Assembly: GCA_025024175.1 (NCBI GenBank)
Contig: QCXZ01000086.1
Coordinates: 21,604,245 to 21,668,244, forward strand
Direction: 5' to 3'
From: Rhyzopertha dominica
Lineage: Eukaryota; Arthropoda; Insecta; Coleoptera; Bostrichidae
DNA length: 64,000 nucleotides
Shown here: one piece after another, positions 1 to 12,200 of the stretch
How the letters are laid out: each line of letters starts with the position of its first letter
Numbering within the stretch: the stretch's first letter is position 1
The notes under the pieces: generated by a model
Seen by the model: only the letters and a program-made list of their open reading frames with translations
Told to the model about the DNA's origin: nothing
Databases searched by the model: none
Program-made: the position numbers and the translations under genes

Positions 1-860
1 TGGGTACATTGAATTAAACAAAAAAGTATTGAGATACCAATACCCTATCTTCATTTGCTTTTGAGATATTCCGGGTAGAATGATTTGTGTTCACGCTAAC
101 AGTCTACAATAGCTAACTTTTTTATTTGAAATTTTAGAGTAGTGGTTTAAATGGGGAAGTTTCTTAATTTTTTGAGAAGAATTTTATGGTGTTTACAAAA
201 AGACAATTGAACGTCAACTGTCACAGATATTGACTGCAAGTATGTTATTTTAAATAGAACGACCCTGTTTTTTCTAGCGCATTCGATTGGGCACATTGAA
301 TTAAACAAAAAAGTATTAAGATACCAATACCCTATAATCATTTGTTTTTGAGATATTCCGGGTATAATGATTTGTGTTCACGACGAAACAGTCTACATGC
401 AATAGCTAACTTTTTTATTTGAAATCGTAGGATGATGTTCAGTTGTTTTATTGTAAACACTATCAAATTGTTCTCGAAAAATAAAGAATCTTTCCCATTT
501 AAACCACTATGTTACGATTTCAAATAAAAAAGTTAGCTATTGCATGTAGACTGTTTCGTGAACACAAATCATTCTACCCGGAATATCTCAAAAGCAAATG
601 AAGATAGGGTATTGGTATCTCAATACTTTTTTGTTTAATTCAATGTGCCCAATCGAATGCGTTAGAAAAAATAGGGTCGTTCTATTTAAAATAACACACT
701 TGTAGTCAATATCTCTGACAGTTGACGTTCAATTGTTTTTTGTAAACACCATAAAATTCTTCTCAAAAAATTAAGAAACTTCCCCATTTAAACCACTACT
801 CTAAAATTTCAAATAAAGAAGTTAGCTATTGTAGACTGTTAGCGTGAACACCCTGTATAA
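1..860. repeat. Nested inverted/direct repeat (foldback-like), cut by the window edge
   Basis: Two sequence modules alternate here. One runs at about 1-130 and again at 290-427 in direct orientation, and returns reverse-complemented at about 514-660 and 815-850. The other, at about 130-290, returns inverted at about 430-510 (partial) and 655-800. The result is a palindrome of roughly 340-base arms around a spacer near 430-510. The right end reads GTGAACACCCTGTA, so read inward it starts TACAGGGTGTTCAC, a terminus shared with other elements in this window. No protein of substance is encoded. It is probably a non-autonomous foldback transposon or composite satellite. The left end lies outside the window. 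Confidence 0.7.
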
Positions 861-3297
861 TGATTTATTGCAAATAAAATGCTTGTATACAAGTGTATAA
901 GTAATGTTTATTCCGGATGCATAAAATATCGCTGATAAAGTGAAAACTTACTGGTTGAATGAGCATCTAAATGGCCTGTCAAACATTGCCCAACAGTTGC
1001 TACAGCTTCTGGTAAAGCGTTGTCTGTCTCTTTTTTATAGGCAATGGACGCGCAGGAAAATTAAAAATGTGCAGAATAACCCATAGTTTATAATGTGTGT
1101 AATTTTCCATATCTTCATATACAGCGATATACAATATACAGCATTTATTAATCAAAAGCTCGTCCTTAACTTTCATTAAAACGGTCTTTGCAGCAGGAAA
1201 AATCACTTTTTGATTTTGGCAGGTCACAGCTGACTACTTTATACAATTATTTTTTTACTTTAAATCGTCCCTTGGCACCCGCCTAAAAATCTTATCTTAT
1301 TATCTTGTGAACAAGACACAAAACTCCACTTATTCCGTAGTTTGTATATATGTGCTTATAAGTTCATAGACATGCATTTTACTACAATTGACTGGCCAAT
1401 CACATGTGCAAGATTTGATTTTAATGACGTAAACAACCAAACAATGTCGCAGTGAGGTTTCAATAAATCGTGTATTACAGCTCACGGCACCCTAGAATCG
1501 ACATGTTGGTATCCGACATGACGTCAGATGCTCATGACTTTCGAATCGGCTCTTTATTTTTTATAAGCGAGAGTTTCTGGTTTTTGAATTTTACTTGGCT
1601 TTTTTCGCACGGGATGTTCACTTTTAATTTTGTACATTACCGCATGTTTTACGTGTACACATACTTTCAACTCACCAATTAAAAAAAAGGTTAAAATACC
1701 CAATTCTAATCCACAGTAGTAGACAGTAGTAAAATTTTTGACGTGAACGACTTACATCGAACTTTAAGGGTCATTTTATGAAAATGCCTATAAGTCATCT
1801 AACGGTGAATTTATGAACTTCGACGTGTTACATTCGATAAGTACAGGACAAGCCCAACGAAAAAAAATTCCACTTAGTGAAATAAAATTACTTTGAATGA
1901 TTAATCTTTGTAATGTTCAGTTAAGCTCAAAGTCTACCAAGTATTTAAAATACACGTATCCACATCAAACGAGACTTTTTTCGCTTGTACTTTCTGATTC
2001 TCATCTAATAAGAATACCCAAAATATGTTATATAGCAGGCTTTTCTCAAGGATTTATGAGACAGCACCACTGTATCGATTCATCGTTCTCAATTGCGTAA
2101 ACTAAACGTGCTGCACCAAATTTTTCGTCGATTATACCAGATCTATCTTTAATAATAAAAAAGTTACCTCGATGACACTTTTTGCAATACAATTTCCTAA
2201 AAGCTCGGTATTACTTTATTATATTATATTTTAATTGAGCAGAGCGATGCAATACTATAAAAATGTATTGGTTGGATTAAAGTTTAATAGATGTTTTAAT
2301 CGCACAAAAAATACTAAAAATGTCAATTAATTGATGATTATTTTTACAAAATGACAATCTCCACCAATATTTTTCAAAATCTGTCATCGATATTTGTCAG
2401 TATTTCTCGACCACTTCAATAGATGATATTCCAATTGCAAGCATACGTATATCAAGCCAGTAAGTTCTTCATTTTTAATCCCTAAAATTTCCGCACTGAT
2501 CAAGTTACTACAAATAAAAATATGACGGTGATTTCTCTCAATTTATTTAGCCCTTTTCGTATTTATGTGTTCCTGTAGGATCACTTGAAGGATCAACCCC
2601 ACAAGTTTTAATTGTATTTGGACACAGGAGCAGGGCATTTTAAAATTCAAACGTTAGATTCCAATTTAGTACCTGCGGCCTTGACATTATTCGGAATCGG
2701 CGAAATGCTAATATTTTTATTGATAACCAAGGCAAGGGTTACCAGTAATGCTCACGGTAGGTACGAGAAGGCTAATATATGGAATGGCATGCAAGCAGGC
2801 CGCACTGTTTCCAGATTTTCCGGCGATATATTAAAAGAGCAAAATCACTGGGCACGCATAGCAACGCCTATCACGTAAAGACGCCGCATTTCCAAAGCCC
2901 AGAAGAAACAACACGCAAGACTCGAAACATTCGCAGACAACGGCGTCAATTATTTAAAAGGGCGCCAATGAAAATTAGATAGACATTTCTCGGCATTCTG
3001 AAAAATGTATGATCTTTCANTGGCTGTGAGTCTAAATTATGCAATCTGTTGTACAATACCCCAATTCTCTTACACGTGATGGTTAGAACGGACATGCTTA
3101 CATCTAGCCCTTATGCAATATTATTATGCGTTGTGATGCAAGAGTTTGGCATAAAATTCACAATTCCTTTATTGTCACTGTAAATTGTAATTTAAATTAA
3201 AAAAAAATAAATAAAATCAACTTAATCTCGCCATCCTATCCATCTTCTATACCGAAGTGAGGAGGGCAAGTACTTTTAGTCAAGAATAATGTCCACA
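861..3297. other. AT-rich stretch without a recognised gene
   Basis: No open frame here shows a recognisable domain. A short minus-strand frame at about 965-1260 ends in a plausible donor (ACCAGTAAGT read on the minus strand). Two overlapping plus-strand frames lie at 2612-2982. Neither matches a family I know, and neither has convincing splice partners, so no gene is called. They may be decayed transposon coding sequence. Confidence 0.4.
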
Positions 3298-3357
3298 TCA
3301 GCTAGTATTCAAAATTATTAACATTTTGTAAGACGCAAAATGTTGGATACTAGCTGA
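3298..3357. repeat. Short two-step hairpin
   Basis: The ends TCAGCTAGTAT and ATACTAGCTGA are perfect 11-base inverted repeats. Inside them AACATTTTG and CAAAATGTT form a second stem around a 7-base loop (TAAGACG). The whole is about 60 bases. It could be a tiny foldback remnant; nothing indicates a functional RNA. Confidence 0.6.
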
Positions 3358-3766
3358 AAAAACATCATTACTAAAGGAAAAGTTGATCAATTTCTAAAAG
3401 AGACTCCCGACTAAAAATATTTAATTACATTAGTATTACAAATATAAGAATTCGTAATATTTCAGCTAGCTCGACAGATATGTAGCAATTTGTAAAAAGT
3501 GCATGGTCATGCAAAAAGAAAACAGTAAGTATAGATGTTCTTTTGTTGAATATCATAAGGAAAAGCACTTTTGGAGGATTGTCTAAACAGTAGTTTCATA
3601 CCTGGAATTACCTTCCCCCTTGCTCACTAATACTTAATACATGTGCACACATCATCTTTATAGAGTTATGGTGGTTCGAAATGCACTGTTCCAGAGAGGT
3701 GCGTTTAAAATGTACTGGTCAATAAGAAGAGGATTGCTGAGTAAAAAAAAAGGTAATCATATTATA

Positions 3767-5520
3767 CAGGGTCACTACAAAGTATGGAACCAGCAGGATA
3801 TTTCAGGTTGTCTTCGACCGATTTTTCTGAAATTGTGTATGGGCCTATGGGTAATTAAAATGCATTTTCTGGAATTTTTTCAACTCCGTGTCAACTCCGC
3901 TCTCGTTGCCGATATATGAGCGCAGGTTGCATTTTTTTAAATGGCACATCATTGTAAAGGATATTTTTTTCTTATTTCAAAAATGAATTACACTTCTAGA
4001 ATTTATTGCTTCTGAGTTGAGAAAAGTGTGATAACAAACTTGGGTCTTGCAGAAAACTTCGGGGTAAAAACCATATTCGTTATTGCTAAGTAAGAACAAA
4101 AACTCCACGTGTCTCCATTTCCCCGTGACCGGTGATAATTTTCATTAACTTCGTTATTTGCAATCGCAATGCCTCAGTTAACTGAACATGATCGCATCAA
4201 AATTTTGATGATGATTGGTTATGGAGATAGAAGGCGAAGTTATTCGGAAGTAGTTGCACTCTACAATGCAATTCTTGAAGATCTTGAACCAATTGCCAGA
4301 TCAACAGTTATTAAAATATTGTAACGTTTTCACGAAACCAACGGTGTTAAAAAACGTCAAAAACCAGCACGTCCAGAGGTTGCTACGAGTGAGGAAAGTA
4401 GCTTGAATGTCCTTTTAGATGTGCAAGAGAATCCCAAGTGTTCCGTACAACAACGTGCTCTCACTCATCATATTAGCAGAAGATTCTGAAAAAAGAGAAG
4501 TTTCATCCATACAAAATTTACTTATTACACGAACTGAGCGAAGATGATTTCGATCGTAGGATATAATTTTGCGAAACTGCTATGAACATAATCGATGAAG
4601 ATAGAAACATTTTAAATTGGATTATGTTTTCTAATGAAGCGACTTTTTGCCTCAGTGGTATGGAACAAGTCCACACACAACACCCTCAGGAAGTGAATGT
4701 CTGGTGTGGTATTATCGGTGAGCACATTATTTGGTCTTTTTTCATCGATGGAAATTTGAATGCTCCTACGGGAACACATTATACCAGAACTTATTCGCCT
4801 GTTCCCTAATCGTGAAAATGCTGCGCGTCCTTCTAAACAGATATGGTTTGAGCAAGATGGTGCACCGCCCCATTTTGCAGTCAACATTCGTGGATATTTG
4901 AATGCGATATTTCCAGACAGATGGATTGGTAGGCGCGGGGCAATAGAATGACCAGCACGTTCCCCTGATCTGACACCGCTTGATTTTTTCCTGTGGGGGT
5001 ATCTGAAAAATCGTATTTATGCTGATCGGCCACATAATGCAGAAGATTTAAAAGAACAAATCAGGGCAGAAATTCAGAACTTACCTCCAAATATGCTACA
5101 AAGAAAGAAGTAAATGGGGAACATTTTGAGCATCTTCTGTAATGTTCACCCGATTCGCAATAAATTGATCGAACTAGACAAAAATTATCACCGCAGTCAA
5201 GGAAAAATTGTAATACCTGACTTTATTGTCCATTTTAGCGATAAAGAAATTGTGTTCATTCTTTTCGTTCTTTGTCAGTCTCAATTACTGTATTTACACT
5301 TTTCTCCATTCAGAAGCAATAAATTGTACAAGTGTGATATATTTTTGAAGTCGGGAAGTCAGTTAAGGAAATGCAACTTGCGCCCATAGCTCGGAAACGA
5401 GAGCTGACACCGAGTTGAAAAAAAATCCAGTAAATGCATTTTAATTGCCCATAGGCTCATGCACAATTTCAGAAAAATCGGTCGAACAGAACCTGAAATA
5501 TCGGCTCACTATGGTCATAT
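3767..5520 (+). mobile_element. Tc1/mariner-superfamily element, DD41D (rosa-like), inactive
   Basis: The element has long terminal inverted repeats, about 3797-3934 and 5369-5502, which match closely when one is reverse-complemented. The left end is TA-CAGGGTCACTACAAAG, so insertion at a TA dinucleotide is likely. The right terminus is diverged and its exact end is uncertain. It encloses a degenerate transposase (separate entry). The spacing of the last two catalytic aspartates points to the DD41D lineage known from rosa elements of tephritid flies; that family assignment is from established knowledge. Confidence 0.75.
4169..5113 (+). pseudogene. Decayed DD41D mariner-type transposase
   Basis: The reading starts MPQLTEHDRIKIL with a helix-turn-helix-like N-terminus. 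It continues through FSNEATF (first catalytic motif), EQDGAPPHF (second) and PARSPDLTPLDFFLWG (third). From the second aspartate to the third (in PLDFF) there are 41 intervening residues, hence DD41D. The first catalytic aspartate is Asn (SNEATF where SDEATF is expected). In-frame stops occur near 4322 and 4562, and a tryptophan codon has become TGA near 4948; there is also at least one frameshift. The copy cannot make active transposase. Confidence 0.8.
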
Positions 5521-6485
5521 TGAACTAACATTTTGTGGAGTTGTAGAATGAGCACCGGGCTGTTGTTAGTGTAGTTAAAAATAGTCAGGGACGTCTTTTA
5601 ACAGCGGGAAAAAAATTTGAAACGTGTTTTTTTTAAACATTAAACAAAACAGTTATGAAGTTTGTCCCAGACTTTTGCATCACGCTGAATATAAGGCCAC
5701 TAATTTGTATAACGCTACGTACTTTACGCCATTAGGTATTATTATATTAGGAATTATATTACTATGCAGTCATGTAGGTGTCTACAAAAGTAACACATCT
5801 TTTATTTTGTTTTCTGCTACTTTAAAATTGTCTCCTACTGGAAAGATTGTATACTTCTGGACGATGCACTATAAGTATCATTCTGTGAGTAATTCCACAA
5901 TACATTTCCACTTTGTAGTCTTTTTTGCTTCTGCGGCGGCCCGTGCATAACATGATTGTCCTTACGGGCGGCACGGGCCTGAGGAACAGATGCAAACGTC
6001 GCTACAGGAAGTGACGGTATTGACTTGACAAGAATCTTATAAGTGTTAAGCACGAATTCTCGCCTCAAGACCGATTACCCCGTGGCATGCCACAGGAAGT
6101 CCTCTCCCTGAGGTTATCGATTCGGAGGATGACGTGACGGCAAGCAATCTGACGTAGGTATTCTTAAGACGTTGCGGTCACTATTGACCTTTGCCAAGAA
6201 TAGAACGGCGAGACCGTTTGTATATTTCGGCCTTCCATCGAGCCTCCCCAATGTGCTCCATTCGAATCTCGGGCTTCTCCGTTTAGCCCCCCGGTGGACT
6301 GCAGGCGGTGACGCAACCGATTGCGTGTCTGCAAGGCGTCCGTTTTCTTATCACAAAGATCCTCCGCCAGCACGTGCATAATAATAGACGCCTGCGCCGG
6401 TTGGCCAAGGACTTGCGTGCAGAACGCACTCAGCCCTCCTAAGAAGAAGTGGCGAAACGAAACCAGCCAGCCAGTGTCTTCCGAA
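5521..6485. other. Intergenic, upstream region of the EB-module gene
   Basis: The first half is AT-rich with no gene recognised. From about 6080 the sequence becomes more GC-rich with many CpG dinucleotides, as expected for a promoter and 5' untranslated region ahead of the ATG at 6486. Several overlapping frames on both strands (6164-6728) are a by-product of that composition. No TATA box was identified. Confidence 0.4.
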
Positions 6486-7275
6486 ATGAACCCCTCGTAT
6501 GTGACGGTCTCCATCCCCTTGCTGCTGGTCCTCGCGGGCTTCAACCACGCTCACGGCCTCACCACCTTCGGGAAGACCGCCACCAACCCACCCAGGACCC
6601 AGCACCAACCGGGTACGTCTTATCAACGCAGGAGATCTGTTGCAGTGTGTCGCAGTGTGCTTGGAATGACGGAATTGCCGTAATAACGCACCAACTTCCA
6701 ACCGCTGTTTCTTTTTCTGGAACTTCAATTCAAGTGTAATTTTCCGTTTCAGTTACGATGAAACGTTGCGATTCCCAAAGCGACTGTGTTCCAATACTTA
6801 GCACCACTTGCCTGAACAATTACTGCTTATGCGGAGACAACCAGCATCCAATAAACGGACGTTGCAAGGCGGCGTTTAAGGGTAGCAACTACACATAAAT
6901 GAGGCTTTCGTTTTCGGTTAATATTTTCTGTACGCAGGACCTCATCATGTGTGCAAGGAAACCCAGGATTGCGTCTTTGGAGCCGAATGTACGACGAATT
7001 CGACCAACAAGTACGCCCCTGCAGAAAAGACGTGCCAGTGCCTGGAAGGTTATCACGAGACAGGTTATCAGTGTTCCGGTAAGAACTCTGTGAATAATGT
7101 GCAAAATTATCCTTGGCCTCATGTACCTAATTATATAAACGGACGATCAATAAAACGTGCAGAAATAATAATTATTGACTAGGAAATGGGTTTTACTGTT
7201 GCAGATGCCTCCTTCGCTGATGTTATGTCAGGACTGGCGATGATGGCCGTGCTTTTTGCGAAAATGATGCAATAG
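6486..7275 (+). CDS. Small secreted cysteine-rich EB-module protein (4 exons)
   Basis: Exons 6486-6612, 6753-6881, 6938-7078 and 7205-7275 join in frame to 155 residues. All three introns are phase 1, the usual pattern for extracellular modules, with donors GTACGT, GTAGCA and GTAAGA. Residues 1-23 form a signal peptide (VSIPLLLVLAG core). Exon 2 encodes a six-cysteine module (CDSQSDC, CLNNYCLC and a final Cys) with the spacing of insect EB modules. Exon 3 encodes a second module (CKETQDC, CQCLEGY). The last exon encodes a short hydrophobic tail (SGLAMMAVLFAKMM) that could be a GPI-anchor signal or a weak membrane segment. EB modules occur in extracellular proteins of insects and nematodes; the role here is unknown. 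Exon structure is inferred from splice sites and frame. I know no named orthologue. Confidence 0.75.
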
Positions 7276-9285
7276 AAATACACATCATCACCCTCTTTAG
7301 CTACTTGTGGGTACCTTAGGAGCACAATCTGCACCACACCATTCCTTTCTTGGCAACAAATTGATAACGAAACATTTATTTGATAACGATTTTTATTATT
7401 TCTACTACTATATGTACATATCAAATCGTGCGACATAATAAGGGTACTGTCCACATTAGCTCATATAGTTAAGCAAACGAGCAGAATTGAAACATGCCAT
7501 GCTCATATGTATTTGCCAACAGTGGCTTTTATTTATTTATTTTGTTTGAAAGTTTCAGACAAATGCGATAGGGTGCACAATGCATGTACACAAATGTTTT
7601 TTACAGTCTTCATGCTAAATCGTTATGCAGTCGAGAAGTAGCAAACTTAACTACTAGGGTATATTTCTTTGGATAAATAAATATAAGTAAGTAGATACCT
7701 ACACAGGTTTCCGTGCTTGATAGAGTTTCTCTCATTCGCAACAACATAACAGCTACTTAGTTTTCGTTTTCATCTTTCTTTTGAAGGCACATTATAACTG
7801 GTTCTACTATTATATTCACTCCCAAATGAGGTCTGATGTCAAATATAGAACGCTAAAGGTTGCGCGTTAATTTTGTTGTTTTGCATCTATATTCTGCACA
7901 AAAAAGCTTGGGAAAATTTTCTGGTTACTGATGGAGGTCCGTATGCATTAGCGTAAAAAATTTCCTGTCAAACTATCAGTAGGTATAGTTCTAAACCGCA
8001 TTTGTCGGCCTTTCACAAGCTAAGCTACAGGATGACTTTTTAACAACAAAATGTACAAAATGACGTTATAGATAAGTGCCTTCTAGTATACAAAAATTAA
8101 ACAATATCTGTTGGGTATACCTATGTAATATTTTTTATCGATCCGCTGATCAAGTGCAGACGTTTCTTTTATTGCGGATCCGACTGTACTTAAATATTTT
8201 GATATTTCTACAATAAAATATTAGTATACCTAACTAATTTTGCTACTTATTGACTGCAATTCACATTATCATGAATATATGAATAATATACGTACCTCAC
8301 TTAAAGTGCTTATTAGGTTGATTTTAGCTAATATTAACTTTATTAACGAAAAGAAAAATCTTCCCTTTGTGTATAGAAGCCCCTGAATTAAATTTTAATT
8401 AATATTAATTTCCGGGCTCGGTGGGAAAATTGCACGCCCCCCCCCCCCCCCGCCTTCTTCAGCTCTGTTTGGCACCCAAATTACACCTTCCATGCGCGCC
8501 CTGTCGGTTATTGGCCCACCTCTTAAATTGACCAACAGAAAAGCTACTGTCACCAAATACATATGCCACGTATGTTTAAATGTAAACGGGCAATATTTAC
8601 TCAATTATGTAAACAAACGGTCAATAAAAAAATCCTTTTGAACAGCTTAATGTAGACATTCCACATTGTATTGATAACATTACAGATATTACAGTTTATG
8701 GCACAACGGTACAACGCTTTTAGAATAGTAGTTGTATTATTGTAAAAGTTGTCTGTTATAGAGAATTATTTATCGTAATATACTACATACTGTAATTTTA
8801 TAATGTACAAAACGTACAGCGTTATTTATAAAAAATAAACTATGAAACACTAATGTTACCTGTGATTCGTGCATAATTAGATGTTAGCAGACCTTTGTTC
8901 TTTCCTCACGTTTCTCATACGAAAGTAACTAAAGTTATAAATTCATTTCTTGCGTTTCCTTTTTACATTTACATAAACAGATTTGAATTTTTGGTGATAT
9001 TTCTGTTCTTCAATTGCCAACCTGCAGCATTGACATTGACGTTAAGATGTTGACGGTTGCAACGTAACGAATTAAACGTCAAATGATACCGTCGGGGGTG
9101 TCAGTAAATAGTTTACATTTTCCATATCGTTTAAATGGAAAACATAAACATTAACGCTAAACATAGGCAGTATCTACGACGATATCGCATTAGAACGACA
9201 GTTATCCTGAAATTTTCAATGAACAGTGTTCGTTTCCTGTGACAACTACAACTGCCACCTCAGCTGTTTTGATAACAAACTAATA
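7276..9285. other. Intergenic, no gene seen
   Basis: About 2 kb of AT-rich sequence between the EB-module gene and MON2. A run of 15 C residues lies at 8437-8451. No open frame with recognisable similarity was found. The last few hundred bases should contain the MON2 promoter and 5' untranslated region, but no core promoter motif stood out. Confidence 0.5.
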
Positions 9286-12200
9286 ATGTCTTCAGAAAGT
9301 GGCATAATTCCCCCGGAACTGCCACCGGCTTTCATTGAAGGCCTTCAGAATGACTTCAAGACTTTGGCTGCCGAAACAAAAAAGAAATACCCCCAGATCA
9401 AAGAGGTATGGTTTCAGTATCGTAACTGTAAACATTGCATTGTTTCGTTTACAGTCCTGCGAGGAGGCCATTGTGAAGCTGAAAAATGGAGTGGCTTCCC
9501 CACAGACTCCCATTTATTACGTCATAAACCAAATCATGTACCCGTTAGTACAGGGATGTGAAACGAAGGATGCCAAAATCATAAAGTTTTGCTTACAAAT
9601 AATGCAGAAACTTATAACGCAGCAAGTTGTAGACCAGAAGGGAGCCAGATACATAACTGATACCTTGTGGATGTTGATGGAATCAGGGATTGAAGAAGTC
9701 AAGGTTCTACAGTCGGTCACGCTTCTCTTGACCACCAATACGATCGTCCACGGAGAAACTCTTGCCAAGGTAAGTGTGTGAGGGTTTTTCGAGTTCAAAC
9801 TGATATCAGGTTCAATTTTTAGACTCTAGTTTTGTGTTTTCGGCTGCACTTTGCGAAAAACTCAACCACAATTAACACGGCAGGTGCCACAGTGCGTCAG
9901 CTGGTTTCACTAGTGTTTGAGAGGGTTGTGACGGAAGAGCAGGCTAATTCTGGGCACGAGATGAATCTGGAGGACTTGAAGGTTCCTAGTGGAGCACCTC
10001 CAAAAAGTAAAGGTGAAGTATTTCGTGATAGGTCATGTTTATTGTTTGAGAAGGTTTGCAGCCCTGTTCTGCCGACGCTTATCTCCTTTTTCAAGACTTG
10101 GTGCAGTTGGTGAATGCTGACCAGCCATACTGGTTGATCGGAATGACAGAAAATGACACGTACTTTTGGTTTGGAGCTGCTGGAGTCAGTTCTAACGCAG
10201 TTTTCTGATGTTTTCTACAAGGTAGGTGTTTATTAGGCAAGTAAAAGTCTTGCTAAACTATTTTGATTGCAGAATGCGGAATTTAGCTTCCTATTAAAAG
10301 AGAGGGTGTGTGCTTTGGTGATAAAACTGTTCTCTCCAAATATTAAGTACCGGAACACTGTACCTAGCGGAGTACACCAAGTGACATCTTTTGACAAGCC
10401 GTATTTTCCCATCAGCATGAGATTGTTGAGAGTTGTTTCCATTTTAATACAGAAATATCACAGTTTATTAGTCACCGAGTGCGAGATATTCTTGTCATTG
10501 ATTGTGAAATTTTTGGACCCTGATAAACCAACGTGGCAACGGTCTTTAGCACTGGAGGTGTTACATAAGATGACCATACAACCTGAGCTCCTGAACGCCT
10601 TCTGTGAATGTTACGATTTAAAGAAACACACCACTAGTATATTCAAAGATATTGTTAACTCTTTAGGGACTTATGTGCAGTCGTTGTTCGTGGGCCCCCA
10701 GCTGCAAATGGTCAACACAAGTAAGTATAATATTTACTTATAACAGGAAGCTTCTAAATAGCGACATAAATAAATTAAATTCAGATACATTGTATTTTTT
10801 GCTGTGTAACTGCAAATGCAGCTCACAATCAGCTGATTGCAAGCAGGAAATTTAAGCTTGCCTTTCTGGCCCATAACCTATTAAAATCTTGAATTTATTT
10901 TAATTTTTTTTATATATCATGNTAAGAAAACTTACAGGAAAACATNCTGTATTCTTTTTGCAAGAGTACCCTTTGCGGTAATTATTTACTATAGCGTCCC
11001 ATCACNTATCGAGCTCAAATTTTGCGTACCTCTAGAAAGTGGCCTCGTGAACATGAATATGAGATCCGTTTCTTGCGGTCGCGCCTAGTTTTCAAGAAAT
11101 AAATATTTCAATTTGGAACTACTTTACGACGCGGAGTGTTCTCTGTTATGCCGCGCAGTGCCGCATGCTCCTTAACGTCCGGTTGTCCTACGCGAGTGCG
11201 TTTTCAAGCAGATTTAGAAGTTGTTTTTTTACTGAGCGATTTTTGAGGCATTTAGGCCGCGTGGCCGTGTTTTTGGCGACACTCGATGTTCTTCGTATAC
11301 TGTGATGAGGTGTCGCATACTCCTTATCGGCCGGACGTCCTACGCGTATGCGTATTTTCAAGCAGATTTAGGGGTTGTTTTTTTACCGCGCGATTTTTGA
11401 GGCGTTTAGGCCGTGTTTTTTGCGCGCGGCGCGCAAAAAACACGGCCTAAACGCCTCAAAAATCGCACGGTAAAAGAACAACCCCCAAATCTGCTTGAAA
11501 ACGCTACGCGTAGGACGACCAAACTTTAAGGAGCATGCGACACCGGGCGGCATACGGGACAACACTCCGCGTCGTAAAGCAGTTCCAAATTGAAATATTA
11601 ATTTCTTGAAAACTAGCCGCGACCGCAGGAAACGGATTTCATATTCGTGTTCAGGAGGCCACTTTCTATGGGTACGCACAATTTGAACTCGATAGGTGAT
11701 GGGACGCTATAGTAAATAATTACCCTCAAAAAAACTTATTAAATAACTTAAATTCTGTTAACTGTGACAAATAAGAAACCACCAAATGTAATATTCCCCT
11801 TGTAGTGCAGGTAGTTCAAGGACAGCCTCCTGTCTTCCTAGGTGGTATACCCGCAGGAGCGGGGGTTTCTCCGCAACCAGGCTTTCTCCTCCGTGGCATT
11901 TGGTTGCCCTTAGTAACGACCTTTCCTACAGGACAAGCCAAATCCACTTAGTAAGTCTTCGAATTGACCTCCAAAGCCCATGACTTTCATTCAATCTCGT
12001 TTAGCTTGGACATGCTCGACAAATTAGAGCCCCCTGTTATCCCAGATGGCTACGGTATATCTGTTGCATATGCTTGCCTGCTGGAAATAATCCGTTCATT
12101 ACAAATCACGATCGGCGCTCAACAACCTGAGGAAAGACCCACCACACCCAGGGAACTTCATCGGCAACTGATCGAATCCAGCTGGTGTGGCCTTCTGGCA

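Noticed and set aside
6164..6728. Overlapping 120-126 residue frames on both strands
   Set aside because: They cover the GC-rich promoter and first exon of the EB-module gene; the spliced frame from 6486 with a signal peptide explains the region better.
11383..11679. 98-residue frame on the minus strand, nearly repeated at 31397-31699
   Set aside because: Both are read from the arms of the same foldback element; similarity reflects DNA homology of the repeat, with no domain or start context.
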